Below are positions 24,600 through 35,581 of a DNA stretch of 64,000 nucleotides, one piece after another. The notes beneath the pieces were generated by a model. That model searched no databases. It was not told the DNA's origin and saw only the letters and a list, made by a program, of their open reading frames with translations. The position numbers and the translations under genes are program-made. The first letter of the stretch is position 1; each line of letters begins with the position of its first letter. Source of the stretch: Mallotus nudiflorus (taxonomy: Eukaryota > Streptophyta > Magnoliopsida > Malpighiales > Euphorbiaceae); the NCBI GenBank assembly GCA_947683625.1, contig CANTUR010000644.1:299501-363500 (forward strand), read 5' to 3'.

Positions 24600-25790
24600 T
24601 CAACTACAACATTTTTAGATCCCTTCTTATCTTTAATCTCAATATCAAATTCTTGTAATAGAAGCACCCATTTAATGAGTCTAGGCTTGGAATCCTTTTA
24701 CTTATTAAGTACTTCAAGGCTGCAGGATCTGTATATACTACCACTTTATATCCAAAAAGATAGGATATAAACTTATCAAACGCAAATATGACCACTAACA
24801 TTTCCTTCTTTATAGTAGCAAAATTTAGTTATGAATTTAACATCATCCAACTTACATAGCATATCACATGTAGCTTGTTCTCCTTCCTTTGACCAAGCAC
24901 AACTCCTATTGTATGATCACTTACATCACACGTTAATTCAAATGGTAGGTTCTAATTTGGTACCACCACTATAGGAGCTGAAATAAGTGCTTCCTTCAAC
25001 CTATCAAAAGCTAATTTACATTCATTAGTAAAAATAAAAGGTGAATCTTTTTCAAGTAACTTACAAAAGGGTTTAGAGACTTTTAAAAAATCCTTAATAA
25101 ATTGCATATAAAAACCTGCATGGCCTTGAAAACTCTAGACTCCCTTCACATTTATAGGATACTATAGCTTTTCAATCGTCTCTACCTTTTCCTTATCAAC
25201 TTTAATGTCTTGAGCTGAAATTTTGTGACTAAGAAAAATTCCTTCATCTACCATGAAGTGACACTTCTCCCAATTTAATAGTAGGTTTGTCTCTTCATAG
25301 CGTGTATGAACCTACTCCAAATTTTCCAAACATCCCTCAAAAGAGTTTCTATAGACTAAAAAATCATCCATGATCTCCTCCACTAAGTATGTAAAAATGG
25401 CTATAATGCACCTTTGAAATGTTGCAAGTGCATTATATAACCTAAATAGCATCCTTCTATAAGCAAATGTGCTATAAGGACATGTAAAAGTTATCTTCTC
25501 TTGATCTTTTAAAGCTATTACAATTTAGTTGTACCCTCAGTATCCATCCAAAAAGTAATAAAAAGCATGTCTTGCTATGTGCTCCAATATTGCGTCAATG
25601 AATTACAAGAGAAAATGATATTTTTTAGTTGTTAAATTGAGCTTCCTATAATCAATGCAGACCCCTCCATCCATTTACTACTCTGGTAGGAATAATTATG
25701 CCTCCTCATTATCCACAATGGTCATTCCTCCTTTCTTTGGCACACACTGAATTGGACTTACCCATTAACTGTCTGAGATAAGGTAAATGA
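24600..25790 (-). pseudogene. Element A reverse transcriptase and RNase H
   Basis: Across several frames on the minus strand: 'CIDYRKLN' (about 25650), a 'FAYRRMLF' segment, the catalytic 'IMDDF' near 25355-25370 with both aspartates kept, an RNase H 'FELTCDVSDHTIG' near 24940, and 'VVVYTDPAALKYL' (24740-24700). The domain order is normal for gypsy elements. Several stops and frameshifts show decay. Confidence 0.8.
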
Positions 25791-26349
25791 TTCATGCATC
25801 TAGTAGCTTAACTACTTCTTTTTTCATTACTTCTTGCATGTTAGGGTTGGGCCTTCTTTATCTTTCAATTATTGGTTTGTGCCCTTCTTTCATCAAGATT
25901 TTGTGCATGCAAAAGGAAGGACTTATGCCCCTAATGTCAGAGATATGCCAACCAATTGCTTTTATCCTCCTTTTCAACATTTTTAATAGTAAATCATCTT
26001 AATTTTGGTTAAGTTTAAAGGAAATGATCACAGGTAGAGCTTGATCCTATCCTAAAAAAATATATCTCAAATATTAAGGTAAAGGTCTCAAGTTTAACTT
26101 TGGTGGTTTTGTTATTGAGGGGGTGTAGGTTCAGTGTTTGGTAATTATATATAGGGTAAGTAGGTTTGGTGTTTAAGATGTACTTCATTTTAAAGGGATT
26201 GTACCTAAAAACACTTCTTAATATTCTTAATATCCACAGACTTTTCCAACCTCCATCATTAGACTTCACTTACACATTCATCAATAACATCAATTCACAT
26301 ACAAAATTCATCATTAGGAGGATGTGTCATACCTTGATAGACATCAAAT

Positions 26350-26870
26350 TTATAACTTTCATCTCCTACTCTCAATGTGAGTATTCCATCATAAACATCA
26401 ATTATTACTTTTGTAATATATATAAAAGGCATACTAAGAATTAGGGAACACCTTCATCCTCTTCAAAGTTGAGAACTATAAATTCAACTAGAAAGATGAA
26501 CTTTTCAGCCCTTACTAACACATCTTCCATTATGCCTTCTGATTCTTTCATTTTCCTATGTGTTAGCTGCAATTAGATGTTTATGGGTCTTGCTTCTCCT
26601 AGTCCTAATATCCTGTAAATTGATAAAGGCATCAGATTAATAAAAGCTCCTGAATCATATAATGGTTTCTAAAATTTTAAATTTCTAATAGAATATGGAA
26701 TAATGAGACTCCCTAGATGCTTCCTTTTCAAAGGAAGTTTATTAGAGATGATTGCACTGCACTCTTTTTTGAGTATGACTATCTCAAACTCCCGTAGTTT
26801 CTTTTTATTAGAATAAGCTCTTTTAAGAACTTTGCATCCTTTGGCGTTTGAGCAAGACATTCCACAAGTG
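26350..26870 (-). pseudogene. Element A aspartic protease
   Basis: The frame 26860-26669 leads into the segment 'YDSGAFINLMPLS' (about 26664-26620). This contains the retroviral-type Asp-Ser-Gly active site, still intact, after one stop. The downstream part reaches about 26400 in the same style. It sits between gag and reverse transcriptase as expected. Confidence 0.7.
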
Positions 26871-27099
26871 GCATGTTAATGTGAAGTGTCTTGAACCTTT
26901 CCAGAAACTTTATGAACTGATGGTCATATTCCTATTTCTTTAGCCTTTTAGGAAATGGGATTGGTGGTTTATAAGGCTTTATTAGTGGTGGTTTTGCCTT
27001 CTTTTTATTTTTGTCTTTAACCTTCGGATTTTTCTTCACTTAAACTTTAACCCACTCATTTTCTTGTTCTTTCTCCTCTTCCTTATTCTTTTCCTTTTA

Positions 27100-28340
27100 T
27101 TATTCCTCAGTTGCTTTTAAGGTTTGAATCTCTGTTCCACTTCTTATGGTAATAGCCTTTAACTGCTCTTTCAAATTTTTCTCATTTTTATTTAGCAATG
27201 AACCTTGATTTCTCATTAATAAAGAATTTTTCAATTGCCCCATTTGCACCTCTAAATTATGAATAGAGGAAGAATGGTTTTTGAACATGAGTTGAGTGTC
27301 CTGGTGCATCTGCTCAAATCTCTTTGTAGCTTCATCTTATTGATTCATTTTGTTGACAGTACATCCATGAATTTCTCTAACTTGCTCTCCAATGAGGTTA
27401 CCAAAGATGAACTCTTATCCTGCTAAAAATTAGATTAAGGTTGTTATGTGTTATAACCTCTAAAACCTAGTGGAACTTACAGTCTCCACTGGTTGTTCCC
27501 TTAATTGCTCCAAGAGAAATTTGGATGATTTCTCCAACTGGGGTTGTAGGTGTTACTATGTACTTGGTTCTGTTGCCCCTTGTAGAAGTTATTCATATAA
27601 TTAACATTTTCCATAAACAACCCTTGCATTAACTGGCACTCTATTAGAGGATGTCCTCCTTGACACAATTCACAAAAGGAAGACAAGGAATATGTAGATA
27701 CTATGTTAACACTCATCTTATTAATCCTCTTGAACAGAACATCCATCTTTGCATTCAACACGGTCAAGTTGTCTACTTGAATTGCTTCCCATTTCTTTGG
27801 AATGGCTCTTTCATTAGACTAAAGGATTTGTGTGTTAGCCATTTCCTCAAAAAGGTCCAAAGCATCTTCAGGTGTCTTCGACATGATGGTTCTTCCAGCT
27901 GCTGCATTAATGTTCACTTTAACTGATTGGTTGACTCCTTTGTAAAATACTGTACCAAATCCCATGAAGGTATTAGTTATAGTGGACATTGTCTTTAAAG
28001 ATCCTTGAATCTATCCCAACATTTGTAAAAGCGCTTATTCTCTCTTTAATTAAAAAAAGTTGATTTCATTTCTGATCTTCAACTCTTTAGCTAGTGGAAA
28101 GTACTTGTTAAAAAAGGCTGTGTACAATTCTTACCAAGTGTTGATGGAGTTGCATGGCAAGCTTATAAACCACCTCTTTGCTCTATCCATTAAAGAAAAT
28201 AGGAAGAGGATTAACTGGATTGCTTCAAGCTATACTCCATTTATCTTGAAATTTGAGCAACACTCTAAAAATTGGGTCATATGACCAATTGGATCCTTAT
28301 ATGGTAACCCATTGAATTATGAGCTTTAAATCATTTATTC
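27100..28340 (-). pseudogene. Element A gag
   Basis: The long segment 27960-27501 is almost open (one internal TAG). It contains 'GVNQSVKVNINAAAG', a zinc-knuckle-like 'CELCQGGHPLIEC' and 'NTYNPSWRNHPNFSW', all typical of Athila-like gag. The frame 27309-27100 holds 'LEVQMGQL' and 'AITIRSGTE', the conserved end of this gag. Above 27960 the capsid part is recognisable only in broken frames. Confidence 0.75.
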
Positions 28341-28738
28341 ATCTCTGGTTTGATTTCAAAGTTGTTTGTTGTAATTATTGGTCTTGCAATCAGAGTTTGG
28401 TCACCTTGGACATTTAAACTCACAAAATCTCATATAGTCCTTAGTCCATTTAGTCCATTTTAACCATTTTGGGTTATTTGCTGCCCTAGAGGCAAATTTA
28501 TTTCTTCTTCCCTTCTGTTCATTCTGGTACTATATTATTTTCTCCCTTTACGTAATGTCTTTTTAAGCTCCAAATTAAGTGGTATTAGTAGGACTCCTTG
28601 CTTACTTGTACTATATGAAATGTGTATACACTAACATAAACTCTTGCAATACCACAAATATAATCCAATCAAAATAAAAGGTAAAAAGAATGTCTAAATA
28701 AAAAAACACAATTTTCTTAACAATATCAAATTTGGTAA

Positions 28739-28757
28739 TCTCCAGTAACGATGCCAG
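28739..28757 (-). other. Element A primer-binding site (tRNA-Asp type)
   Basis: On the minus strand, ctggcatcgttactggaga directly follows the 5' LTR. It is a C-to-T/G-to-A worn version of the tRNA-Asp complementary site common in Athila and Tat elements. Confidence 0.75.
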
Positions 28758-28765
28758 AAACTTGA

Positions 28766-30151
28766 TGCCAAAATTCACAAGCATATGAAATCATGCAAGT
28801 AGTAAAATTAAGATCGTCCCATATAGATTGCAAATTGAGTATTGTAGTACTAAAAGCATTTGTTTATTTAAATACCAAAATTGGTTTTAATTCAAATAAA
28901 ACTAAACAAAGAAATTCTAATTTAATTAATAATTAACTTTAAAACTAGTGTTCTTATTTTCAATTTAACCTCTTCTAAAGATAAATCAATATTTAAATCA
29001 AATCTAACTTAATTCATTTGGAAGGCATTTTTAGAATCATAGACTTTCCTCTCAAAAAAATATACCATTAATTGAATACAAATAACTTAGTTTTATAGCT
29101 CTCACTTATTAAATGTTCATTATATTCAATCTTAAGCAGATCCTTTAATCAATATTAACTGTCTAAATGTCTCTCAACTAAGTAAACAATCATTAGGTTA
29201 TTTTTTGACTCTAATGTCACCTATCTCTAAATCAAGTTCCATTGTGTGTTTTTTTTATCAAAGGGTGATAATCCTATAATGACCTTAAGCTCAACAATAA
29301 CCAATAAATTAAGAATAATGATTTAGATGCAATTATAATAATTATATGGTTGAAATGCATTAAGAACCCTAATTGTCTGTTTAGCTACTCATATTGATAA
29401 CAAGAGAAAAATAAGAAGAATAAAAATAAGATTCAATCATTATTACTCAAAGTAAATGAACAATAACAAAAGAGTTGAAGAAGGAAAACCCCCTTCACTA
29501 CTTAATCAGCTTGAATAAAAAGGTATGTTTTTCTAAATCTTCAAAGCTAAATCTCTTAATCAATATGAAATGATATCAATAGCTAATATTAAAAACTAGC
29601 CTTGATTCTTAAAAAAAATAGGACTAAAAAGTATTCTCAACTTATTTCTTTGCAACTTCCCCTTTTAAAACCTAGCTCCAGTTTATCCCTAAAGTTGTTA
29701 TATTTGAAAATCATCCAATCCTTTCAACTCAGTAATAAGAAATTCAAAATTTGAAATTTGGTTATAGTGTGCATGGCTGTGTGCAATGCCTAGTCTGACT
29801 TGAATTCTCTTTGGATCACACACGGTTGTGTGTCTTCACTCCATTTAAGCACAATTGCAAGCATTTGTGTCTGCAAGCATTTGTGTGCATAATCACTTGC
29901 CTTCTTGTAGCCTTAAAATAGTTTAATTTCACTTAATAGACCTCTACTTCACTCCATTACTATTCTCTCATCACCTACATGATCAAACACAAGTAAAAGT
30001 AAACTAAAACACTTAAAATGTACAAATACTATAAATTTCAACAAAAACACTAAAACAAAAGAAAGAATAACAAAAATACTAATAACGCATTTAAAAACAC
30101 TCTTAATCTTAACACATTGAGTGCTCCAAATAGTATATTTTCCACTTACCA
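28766..30151 (-). repeat. Element A 5' LTR
   Basis: The TG at 28766 pairs with 16261 of the other LTR, and the outer CA at 30150-30151 pairs with 18281-18282. It lacks the TRIM and so shows the pre-insertion LTR. A short dyad cluster is at 29765-29900. Confidence 0.8.
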
Positions 30152-30175
30152 GCCTAGTAAAACTCTGTGGTGTGT

Positions 30176-30197
30176 GTATATATATATATATATATAT
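30176..30197. repeat. (TA)n microsatellite in R2
   Basis: A GTGTGTATATAT run at the start of the right part of the R2 solo LTR. Confidence 0.8.
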
Positions 30198-30765
30198 AAG
30201 GTAATTATTATCTTAAATAAATATGAAACAATTTTTTTTTTGAATTGGAATCAAAACATAAATAAAAAGGTGATATATATACCAAAAATGTTTTAGTAAA
30301 TGAGTAGTTACCAAAATCATTTTGGTAATATAAACCCTAATAAAGAAGTGTATAAATACACCCTTTTCTTTAGGGAAAAATACACTATTATTTTGCCACT
30401 GAAATCCGTTTTCTCACCTTTGATAAAACTAAACATAAAAGTTCTTGAGAAAGTGAGACTTTCAAGAAGAAAGTGCTAACACACACTAAATCATTTTGGT
30501 TTGAGGTTCTTAATGTGGATACTTGTAGAGGACGTACCCATATTGGAGATGTCTTGATACTGCTAAGAACATTAAAAACTCGAGGTAGGGTGTTACCGGA
30601 GTGAGCCCCTTTTGTCCTTTTAGCAACCTTGCCCCTCTTTCGTCTTTGGTAAGGTTTTGGAAACCCTGATTAAATCAGTTAATTGAATTACATGGATCCT
30701 ATTTCAGGTTTGTGAATGAAATTTTAATTTTTCACTGTGTTTTAAAATGATAAAAGCTCAATAAT

Positions 30766-30841
30766 AATTGTTATTCCTATATGTATTATAGCTCTTTAGC
30801 TATCGGGGGTGTATGGTGGCTAAATTAGTGATCTCCCATCA
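30766..30841 (+). repeat. R1 5' LTR, last 76 bp
   Basis: It matches 32310-32374 (shared 'ttcctatatgta', 'ctctttagctat', 'tggctaaatt') and ends in CA at 30840-30841, directly before the primer site. It completes the LTR begun at 14467. Confidence 0.75.
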
Positions 30842-31453
30842 AATACTATCAGAGCCTAACACAAATTAGGTTTTGTTAATTTCAATTCTATGTATCCTTT
30901 TGTGCTGTATTTTTTTTCCAAATTTTTTATTTCCTGTGTCTTTTATCTTTTGTTTTTTTTCCATTTTATTTTCTCTTTAAATGTTCTATCATTTTATTTT
31001 ATCTTTGATCTTGTTGTCCTAATATCTTGTTGTAAGTCACTTTTTATTAAATAAATTAAATTTGTGTTTTTGTGTGATTTTGAACTTCCAATAAATATAA
31101 ATGGGATTTGATTGAATGATTTGTAACAAAGGGTCTTAAGTTGCATATACCTATGGTTCGAGTTGGTTATATTAATGAAATTTTACCTTGAGTTTGATTT
31201 GGTCAATTTATAACAAATGGTCTAAGGTTTAATATGCATATGATTTGAGATGGTTGATATGAAAATTAAGGTTATCTATCTTTTACTTTTTATTTTGTTA
31301 TTAAAATTAAATTTGAAAGACATTTGTATTATAAGCCTAGTTTATTTTGTTATGTTTTATTAATGTGTCTTAGGAGGATTTAATAGTCTTATAAAGCTTT
31401 CATTAAATGGAGAATCAAGATTTGAGGATAAATATTTTTGAAGAAAGGGAGTA
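30842..31453 (+). other. R1 interior, non-coding
   Basis: Primer site at 30844-30856; purine tract at about 31440-31451. Between them no protein-like frame exists. About 31105-31270 contains two imperfect copies of an ~80-bp unit (shared 'gattt…aacaaa(g/t)ggtct…catat'). Confidence 0.65.
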
Positions 31454-32374
31454 TGATGTGATTCCAATAGCTATAAATATCCAAAATTTATCCAATTCAA
31501 TAATGAATTAAAGGAGACTCAAATAATTATGTTTTACACATCAAAATAAGTGGATTCAAAGCCCAAAATGTATGTTGAGGTCACAACCATCACCTGTGGT
31601 CATAAGGAACATAAAATGAGCAAGTTAGAAAGTGAAAATTTTGACTATGATTGTAGTTGCAACTCTCCCTACAGAGTCAATAATTAATTATTGACTATGT
31701 CAGTTACAACAAGCTCAAATGCATGGGATAACAACTAGCATGACTTGGCACCTATTTAAATCTTTGTACACCATACAACATCAAGTCCATGTACATTGCT
31801 AAAATAAAATTAATAAGGTGTTTAATGTCATCAGCGAGAATAAATACAATTAATGGCTTTAATGGCAGGTTAGTGGGTCAAATAATAATATATAATAGAG
31901 TTTAGCATTATTGTGTGTACTTGGTCTAAAGTATATATAAATAAGATCAATTTATCATTATAAGAGAGCAATCCTAAAATTTTGATCCATGAGTGTTTAA
32001 TAGGGAATTGAGTATTTCTCTTTGTTGTTTAACCGTTATTCTCATCAATCATGTGAGTTTATGCTGAACTATGTTAGCAATGTGTAAATTTATCAATCTA
32101 TATTTTCATATGACAGATTATGACATTTATAAATTTTTGTTTCTTGTTTGTTATTGATTCATGGAGTCAAGGTATCCATGATAGCCTTGGTTATTTAGAC
32201 TAACAAATATAGGGTGAAGGTCGAATGTCTAAATTACAACTTGATTTGAACTTTGTTTAAAAGCATAGGTTGGGGGTGGTTCAAATGATCGAGGGTGTTA
32301 ATTTACATTCCTATATGTATCATAGTTCTTTAGCTATTAGGATGTATGGTTGCTAAATTTATAAACTCGAGTCA
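31454..32374 (+). repeat. R1 3' LTR
   Basis: 921 bp, TG…CA, preceded by a purine tract and followed by the target duplication ctact. It is uninterrupted and therefore the reference copy for the split 5' LTR. Confidence 0.8.
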
Positions 32375-33509
32375 CTACTGATATCCACTTTTAACTAAGT
32401 ATAACCCTCGCTTATTATATGGTAAGAAAACTATATTAGAAAAACTTAGAATACTAAGTGGAATGTTCATAATTCTAAGTTGATCTCTTACATTAATCAT
32501 GTTAGCAATCAAGTCCTTATCCCATTCTCTTTCATCTACAGTCTCGACTTTGGCATTTTCTAATAAAAGCAAACCATATGTATTTGTCTTCCCTCCATCC
32601 ACACTTGTTATCTAATGGTCTCACCAAATTGAAAGAAATTTTCCATGTTCAATTCTCTATATACATCTAGCTTTTAACAATTCTTATGTAACTAAGACAT
32701 TATGCCAGATAATACTTAGGTTAAAGCCTAGTTTTGCTTTAAAGAAAGTGCAATTTAGAAAATACCGAGATTTAAAGACAAGAGAAGTATGATTAATAAT
32801 AAAAAGCTAATCATGTTTGGCTAAAAGATTAATATTAAACTCATAGAGGCATTGAAATCTAAGACCTCTTAATCCATCCTTATACACATGTGATCTCATT
32901 TTAACTAGTGAATTCCTTAAGAAGCATTCTTACTAGATCCTCACTGAAAGGAATTCACAATTCATTAAATTTCAGTACAAAGACCATTAGGAAGCAAAAA
33001 CACACTCATAGGATATGTAAGCACTATTTGTGTAATAAGTTTTAGTAGAATTTTTTACCAGCTCTACTAAGAATCTTATGTTTCCACTTTTGAACTCCCC
33101 TCCACATCATCTCTTTGGTGACCTCAAAGAATTCTTTTTTATTACACCCAATTAGTAAGGGTAAACCAAGCTAAGTACCTTTGCCATTAACTTCCTCTAC
33201 ACTAAAGAAAGAAAAAAAATATCCCACCTATTTTGATCATTAACAATGGCACTAAAAAATGTTGATTTTTGAAAATTAATCACTTCACCTAAAGCTCTCT
33301 TATACATTGCTAAGATTTTTTTTATTATGATTGTCTTAGTTATTTCTACTTGAAAAAATATATTACAATCGTCGATAAAAAAATAAGTGAGATATTGACA
33401 AGGTTGGATGAGCTACCTTACAACCATAAATGCAGCCATATGCTTCCTAACTTCAAATAATTGATGATAATCCTTCTACAGAAATAATCAACAAGTATGG
33501 GAAAAAGTA

Positions 33510-34469
33510 GGGGTGAACACGATCCAGTTCAGTTTGAAGCAATTCTCCATAATTACTTCAAAATATCATAGATTTAAAAAATAAGACTCCGGAATTATTC
33601 CAAATTTTTTGGTTTAGTTCAATTTGAAGATTAAAATTTTCAATTCAATTCGGTTCAAAGATTAGTTCTTCTTTGAATTAAAATTTTCAATTCAATTCAG
33701 TTCCAAGATCGGTTCTTTTCAAATTTAAAAAATAAATAATGATATAATTTAAATTAAACTATTAAACTATGAATTATTTCATAATTTTATCATAAAATTA
33801 AATAGTTTTATAGTTTTATTTAGCATTATTTTTTTCTTTAAAAATTTTATAATACACTCAATCTACACCATACAATTATTAATCTTCTTATGAAAATTTA
33901 TATAAATAATATATATCATAAAATAATGATAACAAAATCATAGCTATTAAAAAGTATATTATATTACAATTTTATTATTGAAGGTGAATATAAATTTTTC
34001 AATATAAGTTGTAGTATAATATTCTAAAATGCTATTTACTAATTTAATATTTATTTTTGTGATTTAAAATAATTTGATTGATAAGTGAAATTTTTTATTT
34101 CAAATAATTAAAATGACATTATTTTAGATTACATATTAAATTAATAGGTCCAATATTAATAAATTGAACATAATTATTGTAAAAACCTTTATAATATATT
34201 GTTAATCGTTATAATATATATGGATATATAACTCTAATTCTATAAAATTATCGGTTCTTGTTTTGGTTCTGTGGTTCAGTACAATGTGGATAGGTTTAGG
34301 ATGGATTTCAATTAGGAGAATTTAGATTCTCGATACCTGTCCCTAATAAAAATTTTCATGACAGTTCGGTTCATGAAAAGTCAAATGGTCAACGGAGATT
34401 TTCAGTTCTAGAAATTTTTAGTTCAATTTTTCAGGGCAATTTGGGTTCTCAAAACCCATGCTCAGGCAT
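33510..34469. mobile_element. hAT-like MITE inside the LINE
   Basis: It starts ggggtgaacacgatcc and ends cccatgctcaggcat, resembling the common plant hAT-derived repeats whose ends read taggggtg…cacccccta. Inside are many worn 'ggttc(a/g)' and 'caattcggttc' words. The 5-mer aagta flanks both sides (33505-33509 and 34470-34474). It separates reverse-transcriptase motifs B and C of the LINE, both of which remain recognisable. A hAT assignment would want an 8-bp duplication, which is not clear here. Confidence 0.6.
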
Positions 34470-35581
34470 AAGTAAAAATGGGTCACCTTGCTTAAAGCCC
34501 TATTATGGCATAATCTATCCAATTTCCTAATCTTTATAAATAGTTGTAATACAAAGATGGATTAATTCAAGTCCACTCTTAATAAAAACTCATCTATTTC
34601 ATAACTGCAAGTAGATATTCTCACTCCATCATATCATAAGCCTTAGATATGTCGATTTTATAAACAAAAAAACCTTTCTTTCCGTGTGTTTCACACACAC
34701 ATATTTTTAACACATTATAGTTTCAAATGCAATCATGAAATTATCTGTTATAAGTTTACTTGGCTCAAAAACACTTTAAATATATGAAAATAAAGAAGGC
34801 CGAATGCACTTCAATCGATTTGCAAGCACCTTGGCAACTATTTTATAAATAACATTGCATAATGCTATAGGGCATAACTCTGACATAGTAAATGGATTCT
34901 TGTCTAGAATTAAGCAAAGAATTGTATCATTCATTTATTATGGGAGATAACATTGATTCAAGAACTTTAAACATGCCTCTATAACCTTTCTTATTATTAT
35001 GCTTGAAAAATTCTAGTAAAAAATAGGATTTAAGCCTTTCATCTCCGATGATTTGTCTAGGTGCATGGTGAATATGGTTGCATAACCTCCTCCTTAGTAA
35101 ATAGGTATAACAATAACTCATTATGATCATCAGGTACCTTATATGGGACTAATTCAATTACTTTATTCATTTAATAACCAATAGACTCATAAATGCTTTG
35201 GAAGTAGTTTTTAATTACTTCAATAAATCTTGAGTCCTATGTTGGCTAAATACCTTTGTGATTTTTTAATTTGTTAAATTGGTTATGATTTAAGGCAAAA
35301 GTATGAAAATATCATGGATTTAAATCACCTTCCTTTAGCTAAAACTATCTTGCACATTATTTATAATATGTTTCCCTTTGCAATAGTAAAGAATTCATAC
35401 ATTGTTTGGCTATAAGATATTTAAGACTAAAGTACCATCGTGCTTAGGCCTTAGGCTCTTTAATATTGATTTGCATTCATCCAACTGAGCTTTGAATTTC
35501 TTGGTCAACTCTTTGAAGGGCATCACCAAATGCTACAATTTGAGCCTAAATAGACTCCTCAGTTTTTTCACGTTTGCTATG

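Larger units (their letters stand above)
16261..30151 (-). mobile_element. Element A: Athila-like Ty3/gypsy retrotransposon, decayed
   Basis: Minus-strand element. The 5' LTR is at the right (28766-30151, about 1.39 kb) and the 3' LTR at the left (16261-18282, about 1.37 kb once the TRIM is removed). The internal order on the minus strand is primer site, gag, protease, reverse transcriptase/RNase H, integrase, then two further reading regions of envelope-like type, then the purine tract. The order and the tRNA-Asp type primer site fit the Athila/Tat branch. Every coding part has stops or frameshifts. No convincing 5-bp target duplication was found (taacg on the left, gccta on the right), so the outer ends may be off by a few bases. 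Confidence 0.85.
15342..30760. mobile_element. R2: solo LTR, split by gypsy element A
   Basis: R2 starts TGTTAATGATATGC at 15342 and ends AAAAGCTCA at 30760. It is flanked by perfect 5-bp duplications ataat (15337-15341 and 30761-30765). Without element A it is about 1.53 kb (15342-16260 plus 30152-30760), with no coding frame, no primer site and no second copy, so a solo LTR formed by recombination is the simplest reading. The right part contains a plausible promoter and leader region (tgtataaataca near 30350). The family is not assigned. Confidence 0.7.
14467..32374 (+). mobile_element. R1: small non-autonomous LTR retrotransposon, split by later insertions
   Basis: 5' LTR pieces are 14467-15341 and 30766-30841; the 3' LTR is 31454-32374 (921 bp). 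Both LTRs start TGATGTGATTCC and end in CA. Flanks are caact (14462-14466) and ctact (32375-32379), a 5-bp target duplication with one mismatch. A primer site similar to the tRNA-Met type (tactatcagagcc, 30844-30856) follows the 5' LTR, and a purine tract (gaagaaagggag, about 31440-31451) precedes the 3' LTR. The inside is only about 610 bp without coding capacity, so the element depended on proteins from others. The reassembled 5' LTR length (about 950 bp) matches the 3' LTR, supporting the model. It interrupts the LINE. Confidence 0.8.

Noticed and set aside
16261..30151. taacg/gccta as target duplication of element A
   Set aside because: The two 5-mers do not match; the ends of this element are set by LTR comparison only.
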